Assembly (NCBI GenBank): GCA_021413825.1
Contig: JAIOPQ010000077.1
Location: 1 to 64,000, forward strand
Origin: Spirochaetia bacterium
Lineage (GTDB): Bacteria; Spirochaetota; Leptospiria; Leptospirales; Leptonemataceae
Reading direction: 5' to 3'
Length of the DNA: 64,000 nucleotides
Shown: in pieces, positions 51,918-60,123 of the stretch
Numbering within the stretch: the stretch's first letter is position 1
Layout of the letters: every line of letters begins with the position of its first letter
Translations under genes and position numbers: made by a program
Notes under the pieces: generated by a model
What the model saw: the letters and a program-made list of their open reading frames with translations, nothing else
Database searches by the model: none
What the model was told of the DNA's origin: nothing

Positions 51918-52309
51918 TGCGCACCTGTAAGGGCAAAGTGCTCAGTGCGTTGAATGTTTCCAGCTCGGGCGAAATCCGGATGCGAAGAATGCACAAGCAC
52001 GATTTGTTTTGCCTCGGTGAGAGGAATTGACACCCACTCAACTTTGATGGGAAACAATTCGTACTCAATAAATTTGGCGGATTCAACGGTAAAAAAGCCC
52101 GGGGCCGTATATAACGGCAGGCGCTCTTGATTTCCTATCTTCGGCTTTATTTGAACCAGTTCACCATGCAGGTTATGCGAATTTCGCAAGTCCGCTCCGC
52201 GTGCACGACTTTCTCTCTGATTCAAAGCCAATGAAAATCCCAGGAGTAAAACAAACATAACCACAGCCACACGCGCGAACCAGCGCACAGGACGGGATAA
52301 CAGTTCCAT
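51914..52309 (-). CDS. Small single-membrane-helix protein with a periplasmic domain
   Basis: From ATG 52309 (131 aa), chosen because the frame above it is short and uncharged. A short basic N-terminus with R-P-V-R-W-F is followed by one membrane helix (about residues 10-28) and a soluble periplasmic domain of 100 residues with alternating hydrophobic residues (E-L-V-Q-I-K-P, F-T-V-E-S-A-K-F-I-E-Y-E-L-F-P-I-K-V-E-W) and no Cys. I know no family for it. The domain resembles the C-terminal soluble domain that several GT-C proteins carry and that the following 427-aa protein lacks. A split architecture is therefore possible but is only an inference. Its stop overlaps the next start by 4 nt, so the two are translationally coupled. 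It is divergent from the 599-aa gene. Confidence 0.6.
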   Translation of the reverse strand: MELLSRPVRWFARVAVVMFVLLLGFSLALNQRESRARGADLRNSHNLHGELVQIKPKIGNQERLPLYTAPGFFTVESAKFIEYELFPIKVEWVSIPLTEAKQIVLVHSSHPDFARAGNIQRTEHFALTGAQ

Positions 52310-52386
52310 ATTTTGATCGCCCACGCAAACCATGGCGTTAACTCCTGGCCAAAAGTCATCTCATTTCAAACAGATCCGTTTAAAAG

Positions 52387-54186
52387 ATGCTTGCGAGAAT
52401 CAAGCGGGCATTCGTTAACACATGCATGGCAAATGCGGCAAACCAGGAAACGACAAAGGCCACGGCCCTCTGGAAAGTTGCGGCAACTTGCATTGCGCTT
52501 GGGGCGATCACAACATGGCCGCTCATTCGCTTCCCGTTACATCTGCCAGCAGACTCAACTACGGATACGTTTCTATTCAGCTGGAGCTTCTGGTGGCTAA
52601 GAGATTCAATCGTGAATCTGCATTCACCATTCTATTCAAGCATTCTATTCTATCCTGAAAAAGCCAACCTTGCTCTGGCAACTCTCAGTCTGCCTTACGG
52701 CATCTTTTATGTACTGCTTTCCTGGCTGCCACAGGATATTTCCATTCCCGTTTCTTTCTTCCTGGTAATTCAGTTTTCTATTGCCGCGACCGGAGTCGCA
52801 ATGTTCCTTTTTTGCCGCGAAATCGGTTTTTCAAACCGCGCAGCGCTCTACTCAGGTATATTTCTGACCCTCTCTACCATTCATCTCGAGAATCTAACAA
52901 GATTGCATCTGGGCTGCATGGAAATGCCAATCGGCTCACTGTACGCCTTGCTCCGCCTGCTCAAGAGTAAAACCGTTCGCGAGGCTGCCTGGAACGGAAT
53001 CTTTCTGGGAGTAATGCTCACATTGCTGGCGTTGAGCAGCCAGACGTATTCGCTGCATTTTACAATTATTGGCGGTATACTTGGCCTTACGTATGTCCTG
53101 CGAAACAAGTCCATGTTGCAACATCCATGGGTATACGTGGGAGCGGGCGCCGCTGGCATAACGTTTCTGGTTCTGGCTCTGCCCTACCTGATCGCGCTAA
53201 AAGAATTTGCTGGCGCCTACCCGTTTCTACCGTTAGGCACCCTTGATCCGGATGTAACCCGACCGTTCAGGCCAGGTGTAAATCAAACAACATTCAAATT
53301 GCTATTCCCCTGGTGGACGATGAGTGTGCACAACCACATCTTCCCTGGATTATTGATCTATATCTTCGCGGGCTTCGGTTTCTTTAAGTTCAAGTCCAAT
53401 GTGTTCGCGCGATGGACGTTTGCGCTGATAGGCCTCGTTGGAATTATGTTCTACGCTGGGACTCATCTTAATTTTGGTGGAACGCAGACCGGGATCACAA
53501 TGCCATATCACTATTTCAAGCAGGCAATTCCCATTCTACAGGCGGATCGGGCACCGGATCGATACTTCTTTCTGGCCCTGATCTTCTTATGCGTAATGGC
53601 CGGCGTTGGTGTTGACTACGCATTTTCTCGCGTTCACCTAACACCTGCTCGCCTAAAGTTTCTCGCCGTCCTGCTTCCCGTTCTGATTGCATTCGAAAAT
53701 CATTGGGATGCCAATCGTTTTCAGAAACCTTCCTTGATATTTCCGCAGACACTTGAGCGTGCCGCGCGCGCCAAACCCGGTTCAGTCGTCATGGGTCTTC
53801 CACCAGACCTTGATTCCAAGCACACTTTCTTTTTGCAAGTTCGCACTGGCGCTGCAATCGTGGATGCAGATTACCCACGACTTTCGCCTATTTTGCGTTA
53901 CGCTCCTCTCAGGCATGCTGGCTTACTGGATCTTTTTATGGAGCCCGGCAAGCTGCGGGGCTATCCTGTGGAACAGCAAAAGACTACGTGCGAAAAGATC
54001 CGTAAGACCCTGGCGGAAAACCGAATTGAAACCATCTATGTGATTGATGATGTTTACAAGGCTGGGTACCAAAACCGGATAGCAGAAACGCGCGATCTAC
54101 TACGTCAGTGCGGATGGAAGCGGATCGATACGGTCGATCCGCCCTCATTCATTCTAGCTTCCGTCTGGGAACCCGGAACTAATTAA
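52387..54186 (+). CDS. GT-C-like membrane glycosyltransferase, unassigned family
   Basis: A 599-residue protein with an N-terminal cytoplasmic leader of about 35 residues, then about eleven membrane helices. The first outer loop reads P-A-D-S-T-T-D-T-F-L-F-S-W-S-F-W-W, a pattern found in large membrane glycosyltransferases of the GT39/DUF2079-like kind. D-R-A-P-D-R-Y-F-F is found near residue 380. The C-terminal 150 residues form a soluble domain (E-T-I-Y-V-I-D-D-V-Y). The terminal region of about 30 residues has I-D-T-V-D-P-P-S-F. No catalytic assignment is certain. It lies directly before YfhO paralogue 7, so the two may share a polymer. A later ATG at residue 14 (52426) is an alternative start. 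Confidence 0.65.
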   Translation: MLARIKRAFVNTCMANAANQETTKATALWKVAATCIALGAITTWPLIRFPLHLPADSTTDTFLFSWSFWWLRDSIVNLHSPFYSSILFYPEKANLALATLSLPYGIFYVLLSWLPQDISIPVSFFLVIQFSIAATGVAMFLFCREIGFSNRAALYSGIFLTLSTIHLENLTRLHLGCMEMPIGSLYALLRLLKSKTVREAAWNGIFLGVMLTLLALSSQTYSLHFTIIGGILGLTYVLRNKSMLQHPWVYVGAGAAGITFLVLALPYLIALKEFAGAYPFLPLGTLDPDVTRPFRPGVNQTTFKLLFPWWTMSVHNHIFPGLLIYIFAGFGFFKFKSNVFARWTFALIGLVGIMFYAGTHLNFGGTQTGITMPYHYFKQAIPILQADRAPDRYFFLALIFLCVMAGVGVDYAFSRVHLTPARLKFLAVLLPVLIAFENHWDANRFQKPSLIFPQTLERAARAKPGSVVMGLPPDLDSKHTFFLQVRTGAAIVDADYPRLSPILRYAPLRHAGLLDLFMEPGKLRGYPVEQQKTTCEKIRKTLAENRIETIYVIDDVYKAGYQNRIAETRDLLRQCGWKRIDTVDPPSFILASVWEPGTN

Positions 54187-54262
54187 CCCTACTGGCTAGA
54201 ATTGAGTTGTAACTCTCCCTGCGCTTGCTTTCGTTGGTGTGGTCCCCGTAGCGGTTTGTGTG

Positions 54263-56575
54263 ATGACTGGCAGATTTCTAAAGAAGCGAGGCGGCATCCT
54301 TTTGCTCCTCCTGCTCCCTGTTTGCTTTCTCTTCTTTAAGGGGAGCGTTAACCCCGGCACAAACTTCATGTGGAATGATTTCATCCACCAGGATTATCCC
54401 TGGCAGGCGTACATTGATTTCCGTTTTTCTCAACTTGAGATACCTTACTGGAATCCATACCAGTCAGCGGGAATGGCTTTCACTGGCTCATGGCAGCATC
54501 GCATATTTTATCCACCCAGGCTAATCCTGCATTTTTTCCTGGGCCCGGAAAAAGGAATCTTCGCTGAACTCGTCCTGGCGCTCTATATAGCACTTATTGG
54601 AGTATTTGCTCTGCTGCGCTATCTAAAGCTTCATCAGCTGGCCGCGTCAGGTGGTGCCTTACTATTCTTTCTGTACTCTGTTGGATGGATAGACTGGAAT
54701 ACTCCGGTCCTTTCTACCCTTTGCTGGCTGCCCTGGCTGACGTTATGCGCCCTTCACCTTACTGATCGGCTCCAGGTCAGAACTGCGCTGGATTTTGCAG
54801 TTTTGTTTGCGCTGGCTTTCCTGGGCGGGGCGGCTCAGTGGCTTTACTACACGATTGAATTTATTGCTCTGCTGTTGATCACACAAAAGATCAGGCGATT
54901 CCTTCGCAAAGAGTACGGAGAAATCGCCAGGCTGGTTCTCCTGGAAAGTCTGGCTGGCGTTGTATTTATCATGTTAATCCTGGGGCAACTTGAGGGAGTA
55001 TACGAGGCTGCAAGCCAGGGCCCCTTCACAAAGTCGAGCCTTACGTACGTTCAATTCCGTTCAACGGACGTAAACCTCTGGAATCCTTTCGAGTTATTAC
55101 AAATGCGGACGTTATTCGTCGATGGTGTTTCGGAATGGATCGCTCTGGCTACAATCCTGGCCTCTATTCTCCTGGCATTCCGTCTCAAACGCCGTCGCAC
55201 ATTGCTTGGGTTCATGTTGTTCTGCTTTGTTTATTACTATCTTGCCACCATTGGAGAAACGACCCCGTTTTCTAAATTGTATTTCAACATGAATCCCCTT
55301 GGATCTCAATTCCGTATGCCCAAGCGAATGGGGTTCCTGTTCATATTCTCATGCGCGATGTTCCTTGGAGTGGGGCTGCAAAGCGTGATCCTGGCATGGC
55401 GCCACAAGCAGATTTACTCGCCAGGAACAGGGCCGGGATTTTTACAGCGACTAATTGCGATCAGCAAGAGCAGGAATGGTTTCTGGTTGCGAATGGCACT
55501 GGGGCTACTCCTGTTAACTCCGCTTTTTCTCTTTTTTGATCGGAAAGCGATTGAGCTCACGTATCTGCCCCCCTATGAGTTTCCACAGTACGTCAGGGAT
55601 TTCAGGTCCAGACTCTTGACTGATCTGAAGATGACGCCGCAAGATCGTTTCGAAATTATCTGTAACTTTGAGGCCAACTTTTGCCAGAACGCTGGCATGC
55701 TGGCACAGATACCGCAGCTGAATTCATACGATAGAATGGGAACGTATCGATCCTATTTGTACCAGAATCAGCTCTCTGTAAACCATGAGCCTGATCCTAA
55801 ATTCATTTGGATTGGTGACTATTACATCCTTGGCAAGGAGCGCGAAATCAATTTCAACCTGTACCGCCTTGCTGGCGTGCAATACATATTTTCAAGAAAG
55901 GACCACTTTGAAGAGCTCAAAGCACAGACTCTGTCGCGACACAATGATCTACCGCTGCGCAAAGTCGAAGGGTTTCAACTTCAAGATCCCATTGCAAAGT
56001 TCTTATTGAGCAAACATCCGGACTGGGTTAATCAGAAAGACCTTGCTCAAACCATCAGCGAGAAGGCCACGCTCGGTGCGTACAAGCTAGAAGGAACTCT
56101 TCCCAGAATCTTCCTGCACAATTCATTTACAATAGCTCAATCACCCGCCGAGGCTGCGGCACTAATGGATTCTAAGTTTGACCCCAGAGTGACGTTGATC
56201 GTTGAAGGAAAATCAGAATTAATTGATCGTCTGGCAAAAATGAAGAAAGATCAAGCCGACGTTATGCGCCCTGGGAAATTTACCAGCTACTCATCCGAAC
56301 GTGTTGAAATCGAAGTTGAGAGCCGTGGCCAGTCAATCATGGTGCTGACAGATCAATTCTTTCCAGGATGGAAGGCACATGTAGACGGAATTGAGACGGA
56401 AATTCTGCCGGTAGACCTGCTGTATAGAGGCGTGGTCCTGAATCCCGGCAAACATACGGTTTTATTTACATACAATCCAATACTTTTGAAAATCTGCATC
56501 GTACTTAGCCTTTTGACATGGCTGTCGCTAATTGGACTTATTGGATTTTCTTTTCGCCCCTTCAGACGGAATTAG
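54263..56575 (+). CDS. YfhO-family GT-C membrane protein, paralogue 7 (divergent)
   Basis: From ATG 54263 (770 aa); a GTG at 54260 is possible. The most divergent copy keeps the core blocks: W-N-D-F-I-H-Q-D-Y-P-W-Q in the first loop, W-N-P-Y-Q-S-A-G-M-A-F-T-G-S (Met-Ala in place of Asn-Pro), R-I-F-Y-P-P-R, M-N-P-L-G-S-Q-F-R-M-P, L-N-S-Y-D-R-M-G-T-Y-R (replacing D-Y-E-P-S-N-T-Y-R), and T-D-Q-F-F-P-G-W-K-A. The G-Y-P-Q-Y block is G-G-A-A-Q-W-L-Y-Y. Separated from the six-gene run by 11 kb, it may have a different acceptor. It shares a paired-Cys segment C-N-F-E-A-N-F-C-Q-N with paralogues 4-6. A Spy-like lipoprotein gene follows after 54 nt. Confidence 0.78.
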   Translation: MTGRFLKKRGGILLLLLLPVCFLFFKGSVNPGTNFMWNDFIHQDYPWQAYIDFRFSQLEIPYWNPYQSAGMAFTGSWQHRIFYPPRLILHFFLGPEKGIFAELVLALYIALIGVFALLRYLKLHQLAASGGALLFFLYSVGWIDWNTPVLSTLCWLPWLTLCALHLTDRLQVRTALDFAVLFALAFLGGAAQWLYYTIEFIALLLITQKIRRFLRKEYGEIARLVLLESLAGVVFIMLILGQLEGVYEAASQGPFTKSSLTYVQFRSTDVNLWNPFELLQMRTLFVDGVSEWIALATILASILLAFRLKRRRTLLGFMLFCFVYYYLATIGETTPFSKLYFNMNPLGSQFRMPKRMGFLFIFSCAMFLGVGLQSVILAWRHKQIYSPGTGPGFLQRLIAISKSRNGFWLRMALGLLLLTPLFLFFDRKAIELTYLPPYEFPQYVRDFRSRLLTDLKMTPQDRFEIICNFEANFCQNAGMLAQIPQLNSYDRMGTYRSYLYQNQLSVNHEPDPKFIWIGDYYILGKEREINFNLYRLAGVQYIFSRKDHFEELKAQTLSRHNDLPLRKVEGFQLQDPIAKFLLSKHPDWVNQKDLAQTISEKATLGAYKLEGTLPRIFLHNSFTIAQSPAEAAALMDSKFDPRVTLIVEGKSELIDRLAKMKKDQADVMRPGKFTSYSSERVEIEVESRGQSIMVLTDQFFPGWKAHVDGIETEILPVDLLYRGVVLNPGKHTVLFTYNPILLKICIVLSLLTWLSLIGLIGFSFRPFRRN

Positions 56576-56629
56576 GAACCTTTCTCATAGTTCCCCGGTC
56601 TTACCTGTCAAATCACACAGGAGAATCGG

Positions 56630-57058
56630 ATGAAAAAAATGTACGCCCTGATCGCTATCGCGACTGTTGCGGTACTGGTTGGAGCAAATTGCCGCCATCC
56701 AGGCCGTTCGCTGGAAAAACGCGCCGAGTGGATCACAGAAAAAATAGACAGCAAATTAGATTTGAACAGTTCTCAAAAACAAGAACTGGATCAAATCCGC
56801 AATGAGCTTGTGGCAAAAGTTAAATCGAACAAACCCCAGATGGAACAAATTGCAACAGAATTTGAGACCCTGGTGCGCGCCGATTCAATGGATAAAAGCA
56901 AACTCAAGGATTTGCAAAAGCGTCGTGACGCGATTCATGCAGAAATGGAGAGCCTGATGCTTGACAAAATCGTGAAGTTTCACGCAGTCTTGAAACCTGA
57001 GCAGCGCGCTAAAGCAGCTGATTCAATCAAAGATTTACGCGAACATTTCATGAAGTAG
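56630..57058 (+). CDS. Spy/CpxP-like small putative lipoprotein
   Basis: A 142-residue protein, ATG at 56630 preceded by the near-perfect CAGGAGAATCGG ribosome site. The N-terminal hydrophobic segment ends V-G-A-N-C, a possible lipobox, with the lipidated Cys at residue 21. The rest is long helices with two LTxxQ-like positions, L-D-L-N-S-S-Q-K-Q and L-K-P-E-Q-R, the pattern of Spy/CpxP periplasmic chaperones that respond to envelope stress or metals. It probably forms a cradle-like helical dimer. A role in protecting envelope proteins or binding metal is the normal family view and is inferred here. The gene follows YfhO paralogue 7 and precedes a small Cys-rich gene. Confidence 0.7.
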   Translation: MKKMYALIAIATVAVLVGANCRHPGRSLEKRAEWITEKIDSKLDLNSSQKQELDQIRNELVAKVKSNKPQMEQIATEFETLVRADSMDKSKLKDLQKRRDAIHAEMESLMLDKIVKFHAVLKPEQRAKAADSIKDLREHFMK

Positions 57059-57144
57059 CGACGGAGCGCGGACTGCAGCCGCGTTCAACTCGCTTAAGGT
57101 TGGCAGAGATGGGAACCAGCACGGGGCCGCTTTTGAAAATCAGA

Positions 57145-57420
57145 ATGCCTAAGATTGTAAGCTTCCAGGTTCAATGGGCCACGATTATCGCAATCCTCTT
57201 GATCTTGCAATGCGAAACAAGCAGGACAGCATCGTCCGTCTGTGACGCCAACGAGGTTCCGTATTACGCCGCAGGTTGCGAGGGATCCGGAATATTGAGA
57301 TGCTGGCCACAGGCTATCCACCCTACTCCAATGGAGGCCTGCCTCTGCGACGGCCGAACCGGCAATGCTCCCCTGCCTGGTGGCGGACTGCGCTGGAAGC
57401 ATGCTGGCGCATGCAAATAA
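57145..57420 (+). CDS. Small Cys-rich exported protein (hypothetical)
   Basis: The ATG at 57145 gives 91 residues; the frame is open from 57100. A hydrophobic N-terminal segment (about residues 9-22) ends with L-I-L-Q-C, weakly lipobox-like, and the rest is hydrophilic. Six further Cys residues sit in V-C-D-A-N, A-G-C-E-G, L-R-C-W-P, A-C-L-C-D-G and the C-terminal G-A-C-K, so disulfides are likely after export. The opposite strand also has a similar-sized open frame, but the signal segment and Cys spacing favour this one. I recognise no family. It lies between the Spy-like gene and the ion-channel pair, with about 250 nt of non-coding sequence after it. Confidence 0.42.
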   Translation: MPKIVSFQVQWATIIAILLILQCETSRTASSVCDANEVPYYAAGCEGSGILRCWPQAIHPTPMEACLCDGRTGNAPLPGGGLRWKHAGACK

Positions 57421-57672
57421 CACAGATTACTCTCCTCAGGAACTCCTTCAGCCGTTAGTCGATGACCATTATGTGATTTCGTTTTCATGAGGGTTCCATG
57501 AGCCATCCCTCTAACTGCGTAGTTATGCGTACGTGAACTGTTTTAGCTCCCATTGATACCCTTGCAAATCCTGCGACTAACTGGCTGTTCGTGGAAACAA
57601 AAAAATGTGTTGCACGACAAGGCAATATCGGAGCAACGAATATCTTCGGAATTATTCAACAAGCGAGAGTTT

Positions 57673-58515
57673 ATGAGCGCGATTGCTGCCCTACTGGCTA
57701 AACGGGGATTTCAAAATACAATTATCGGCGTCATTCTGCTGAATGCGGCTATCCTCGGTGTCCTCACCGCACCAAACCTCGACCCTGCTGTCGTGGATTT
57801 TCTGCACTGGCTGGATCACGCCTGCCTGGTTATTTTCTGCGTTGAGATCCTGTTGAAACTTATAGTCCTGCGTCTGGGATTCTTTCGCGATGGATGGAAC
57901 GTATTCGATTTTCTGGTTGTTGCAATTGCACTCGCTCCAGCGGCAGGGCCACTCTCTGTTCTTCGCGCCCTCCGAGTTTTCCGTCTGATGCGATTGGTCA
58001 CAGCATTCCCTTCCATGCGTCAGGTAATCGCTGGAATGTTTGGGTCTATTCCTGGGGTTGCGTCGGTTGCAGGAATTCTGCTCGTTATCTTCTATGTGGC
58101 AGCAGTAATGGCCATTGGTTTTTTTGGCGAAGCGGATCCAGAAAATTTTGGGGGACTTGGTGCCACCTTCTTTACGCTCTTTCAGCTGATGACAACAGAG
58201 GGCTGGCCTAGCATGGCGCGGACACTAATGGAAACCATGCCGCTTGCGTGGTTGTTTTTTATTCCATTTATTCTCATGACAACTTTCACAACCCTGAACC
58301 TTGTATTCGGCATTGTAGTAAATTCCATGGAAGAGGCCAAGGAAGAAGCGGCGCGGGAAGAATTGGCAGCACAGGGTGTTGAAGCGCCAGCTGAGACTAT
58401 TGAAGTGAGACTCGCTGTCATCGAAAATAGTGTAAAAGACGCGGCGGCAGAGCTAAACAAACTCCAGACTGCCCTGGCAAACATGATCAAAAGCGGAAAA
58501 TCAAAGAGGAAATGA
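57673..58515 (+). CDS. Single-domain voltage-gated cation channel (BacNav/BacCav type), copy 1
   Basis: From ATG 57673 (280 aa); the frame is open from 57553 but the preceding polar leader is not seen in the next copy. Six membrane segments follow the one-domain layout of NaChBac. S4 carries four Arg at three-residue spacing (98, 101, 104, 107, in L-R-A-L-R-V-F-R-L-M-R). The pore loop is F-T-L-F-Q-L-M-T-T-E-G-W-P-S with Glu176 and Gly177. Sodium channels of this family have E-S-W here, while the Ca2+-selective channel CavMr has E-G-W as I remember it. The C-terminal tail (E-E-A-K-E-E-A-A-R, later V-K-D-A-A-A-E-L-N-K-L) should be a tetramer-forming coiled coil. It overlaps the next channel gene by 4 nt. 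Confidence 0.9.
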   Translation: MSAIAALLAKRGFQNTIIGVILLNAAILGVLTAPNLDPAVVDFLHWLDHACLVIFCVEILLKLIVLRLGFFRDGWNVFDFLVVAIALAPAAGPLSVLRALRVFRLMRLVTAFPSMRQVIAGMFGSIPGVASVAGILLVIFYVAAVMAIGFFGEADPENFGGLGATFFTLFQLMTTEGWPSMARTLMETMPLAWLFFIPFILMTTFTTLNLVFGIVVNSMEEAKEEAAREELAAQGVEAPAETIEVRLAVIENSVKDAAAELNKLQTALANMIKSGKSKRK

Positions 58516-59336
58516 ACATGATCGCTGGTATACTATCTCTGCCGGAAAAACAATTTTTCCAGCGTTTCATCATTGGCACAATCCTGGTTAATGCTATTGC
58601 ACTCGGGGTCCTTACGTTCAAAGAGCTACCCGGAGACCTGCGTCACATAATTGATATTCTGGATCATGTCTGCCTGTTCATCTTTTGCTTTGAACTTGGA
58701 TTGAAGCTGATAGCACAACGGCTACGTTTCTTTCGCGATGGCTGGAATGTTTTCGATTTCCTGGTAATTGCTGTTGCTCTAGTTCCTGCCTCCGGGCCAC
58801 TTTCCGTACTGCGAGCTTTGCGTGTTTTCCGGTTGATGCGCCTGGTTACTGCAATTCCTTCCATGCGCCGCGTCATCAACGGAATGTTTGCCGCTATTCC
58901 GGGAACTGCCTCTGTTGGCGGTGTCCTGTTTGTGATGTTCTATGTTTCGGCAATTATGGCGACTAACTTCTTTGGGAAAGTTGAGCCCGCGCACTTTGGT
59001 CATCTTGGCTTGAGTTTTTTTACGCTCTTTCAGTTCCTCACTATGGAAGGATGGCCAGACGTGGCCCGCCCGGTGATGCAGAAGATCCCCAACGCCTGGA
59101 TGTTTTTCATCCCATTTATTTTGCTCACAACGTTTACAACGCTCAACCTATTGTTCGGAATCATCGTTGGTGCAATGGAGAACGCGAAGGAAGAAGAAGC
59201 AAGGTTGGATATGGAAGCGCAGGGCATTGAAGCCCCGGTTGAAAGCAATGAAATGCGTGTGGCTGTCATTGAACAGAACGTTGCGCAGATTCGCAAAACG
59301 ATCGCTGCTTTAAACGCCCAGATCAAGAAGCTTTGA
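58512..59336 (+). CDS. Single-domain voltage-gated cation channel (BacNav/BacCav type), copy 2
   Basis: The 274-residue product starts at ATG 58512, inside the stop of copy 1 (ATGA overlap), with GAGG about 10 nt upstream. It has the same S1-S6 plan, S4 Arg101, 104, 107 and 110, and the pore motif F-T-L-F-Q-F-L-T-M-E-G-W-P-D with Glu179, Gly180 and Asp183. The extra Asp at the outer end, absent in copy 1, would add negative charge as in Ca2+-selective filters. The C-terminal helix reads V-A-V-I-E-Q-N-V-A-Q-I-R-K-T-I, a coiled coil. The genes are tandem duplicates, probably co-translated, so mixed tetramers are possible. Functions of such channels in bacteria (motility, taxis, pH balance) remain mostly unknown. 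Confidence 0.9.
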   Translation: MNMIAGILSLPEKQFFQRFIIGTILVNAIALGVLTFKELPGDLRHIIDILDHVCLFIFCFELGLKLIAQRLRFFRDGWNVFDFLVIAVALVPASGPLSVLRALRVFRLMRLVTAIPSMRRVINGMFAAIPGTASVGGVLFVMFYVSAIMATNFFGKVEPAHFGHLGLSFFTLFQFLTMEGWPDVARPVMQKIPNAWMFFIPFILLTTFTTLNLLFGIIVGAMENAKEEEARLDMEAQGIEAPVESNEMRVAVIEQNVAQIRKTIAALNAQIKKL

Positions 59337-59375
59337 GAGCGATTGGACACGCCTTACGGCGTCTCAGCCTTTCAA

Positions 59376-59385
59376 ACGTTAGGCG
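59376..59385 (+). repeat. Copy of the recurring 10-mer ACGTTAGGCG, between convergent genes
   Basis: Lies in the 50-nt gap between the second channel gene and the convergent small membrane protein gene, right after a short hairpin ACGCC-TTAC-GGCGT. An exact copy of the word occurs at 62484. Its role is unknown; it could be part of a transcript end. Confidence 0.4.
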
Positions 59386-59386
59386 A

Positions 59387-59794
59387 TCAAACTCTACGTC
59401 TGAATAGCACCCAGGCAATCACTGCAAGTGTCGGATCCAGAAGACCAAAGGTCAAAAGCAGTTTTGGAAATACGCCCATCAGGGCGAGCGGTATCAAAAC
59501 AGCCGGGACAAATATCAGCCGATCAACAACGGATGCGGCTACAATCTGCGATGCTCCAGATCGTCCCCCAAAGAAATAGAACCAGCCAATCACACCGAGC
59601 GTGAGACCAGTTACTCGTAGTAGAGCTTCTTCGCGTCCAACAAAAGCCGTTTCCTGGAAAATCGTTTGTGCAACGCCGGGCCATGCGACTAACAAAATGC
59701 CGGAACCCATGTAAAGAACTCCGTTCAAATAAGTAAACTTAGAAGCGGGAGAGAGCTTTGCCGGTTTTTCGAGGAGGGCCTTAATGAGTGACAT
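59387..59794 (-). CDS. Small four-helix membrane protein, unassigned
   Basis: A 135-residue protein with about four hydrophobic helices (Y-L-N-G-V-L-Y-M-G-S-G-I-L-L-V-A-W, a helix with L-T-L-G-V-I-G-W-F-Y-F-F-G-G, I-F-V-P-A-V-L-I-P-L-A-L, and a last helix before R-R-R-V). The N-terminus is basic and the C-terminus ends in Arg residues, so both ends are probably cytoplasmic. R-S-G-A-S-Q-I-V-A-A-S-V-V-D-R is a conserved-looking loop. I do not recognise the family; similar small proteins are annotated as hypothetical in many bacteria. It is convergent with the channel pair and divergent from the large lipoprotein gene. Start at ATG 59794 with GGAGG about 10 nt upstream (read on the minus strand as GGAGGGCC... 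inside the first codons) is uncertain. Confidence 0.55.
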   Translation of the reverse strand: MSLIKALLEKPAKLSPASKFTYLNGVLYMGSGILLVAWPGVAQTIFQETAFVGREEALLRVTGLTLGVIGWFYFFGGRSGASQIVAASVVDRLIFVPAVLIPLALMGVFPKLLLTFGLLDPTLAVIAWVLFRRRV

Positions 59795-60123
59795 TAGCGA
59801 TAGAGAATTGACTGATTGGCAGTGTCAAGCCTGCGTTTGGCCACCAAGGATGCACCAGACCGGGAGCATCGTCTCCCCGAAGAGGTGGCAGAAGCAAAGA
59901 GCAATCCCAGAAAGGAACCAAAGTCAACGTGAACTCGCTACGCAAATTCAGTCACTCAATGTGGGGAGAAAACGGCATCGCGCTTTTGTGCGAAGGTCAG
60001 AAAATAACCGACTACGGCTACAGCTTTCGCCGCAGTACGGCTCTCCATTCCAGTTTTTTTGCGTTGCGCTCGAATTTCCTGGAAAACGCGCAATTCCTGG
60101 CGTTCGTTTCATTGTCTAAGGTG
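59795..60123. other. Intergenic region upstream of the large lipoprotein gene
   Basis: This 329-nt gap contains an open frame (from 59929) that runs into the lipoprotein gene, but its predicted residues are polar and unlike a signal peptide, so I treat it as non-coding leader. One stretch (59940-60000) translates as L-L-C-E-G-Q-K-I-T-D-Y-G, reminiscent of the N-terminus of AMP-dependent ligases; too short to claim a remnant. No tRNA or strong promoter was recognised. Confidence 0.35.

Noticed and set aside
59929-60123. N-terminal extension of the large lipoprotein, resembling an AMP-ligase leader
   Set aside because: The clean lipoprotein signal starts at 60124; the upstream peptide is too short and without a second ligase motif.
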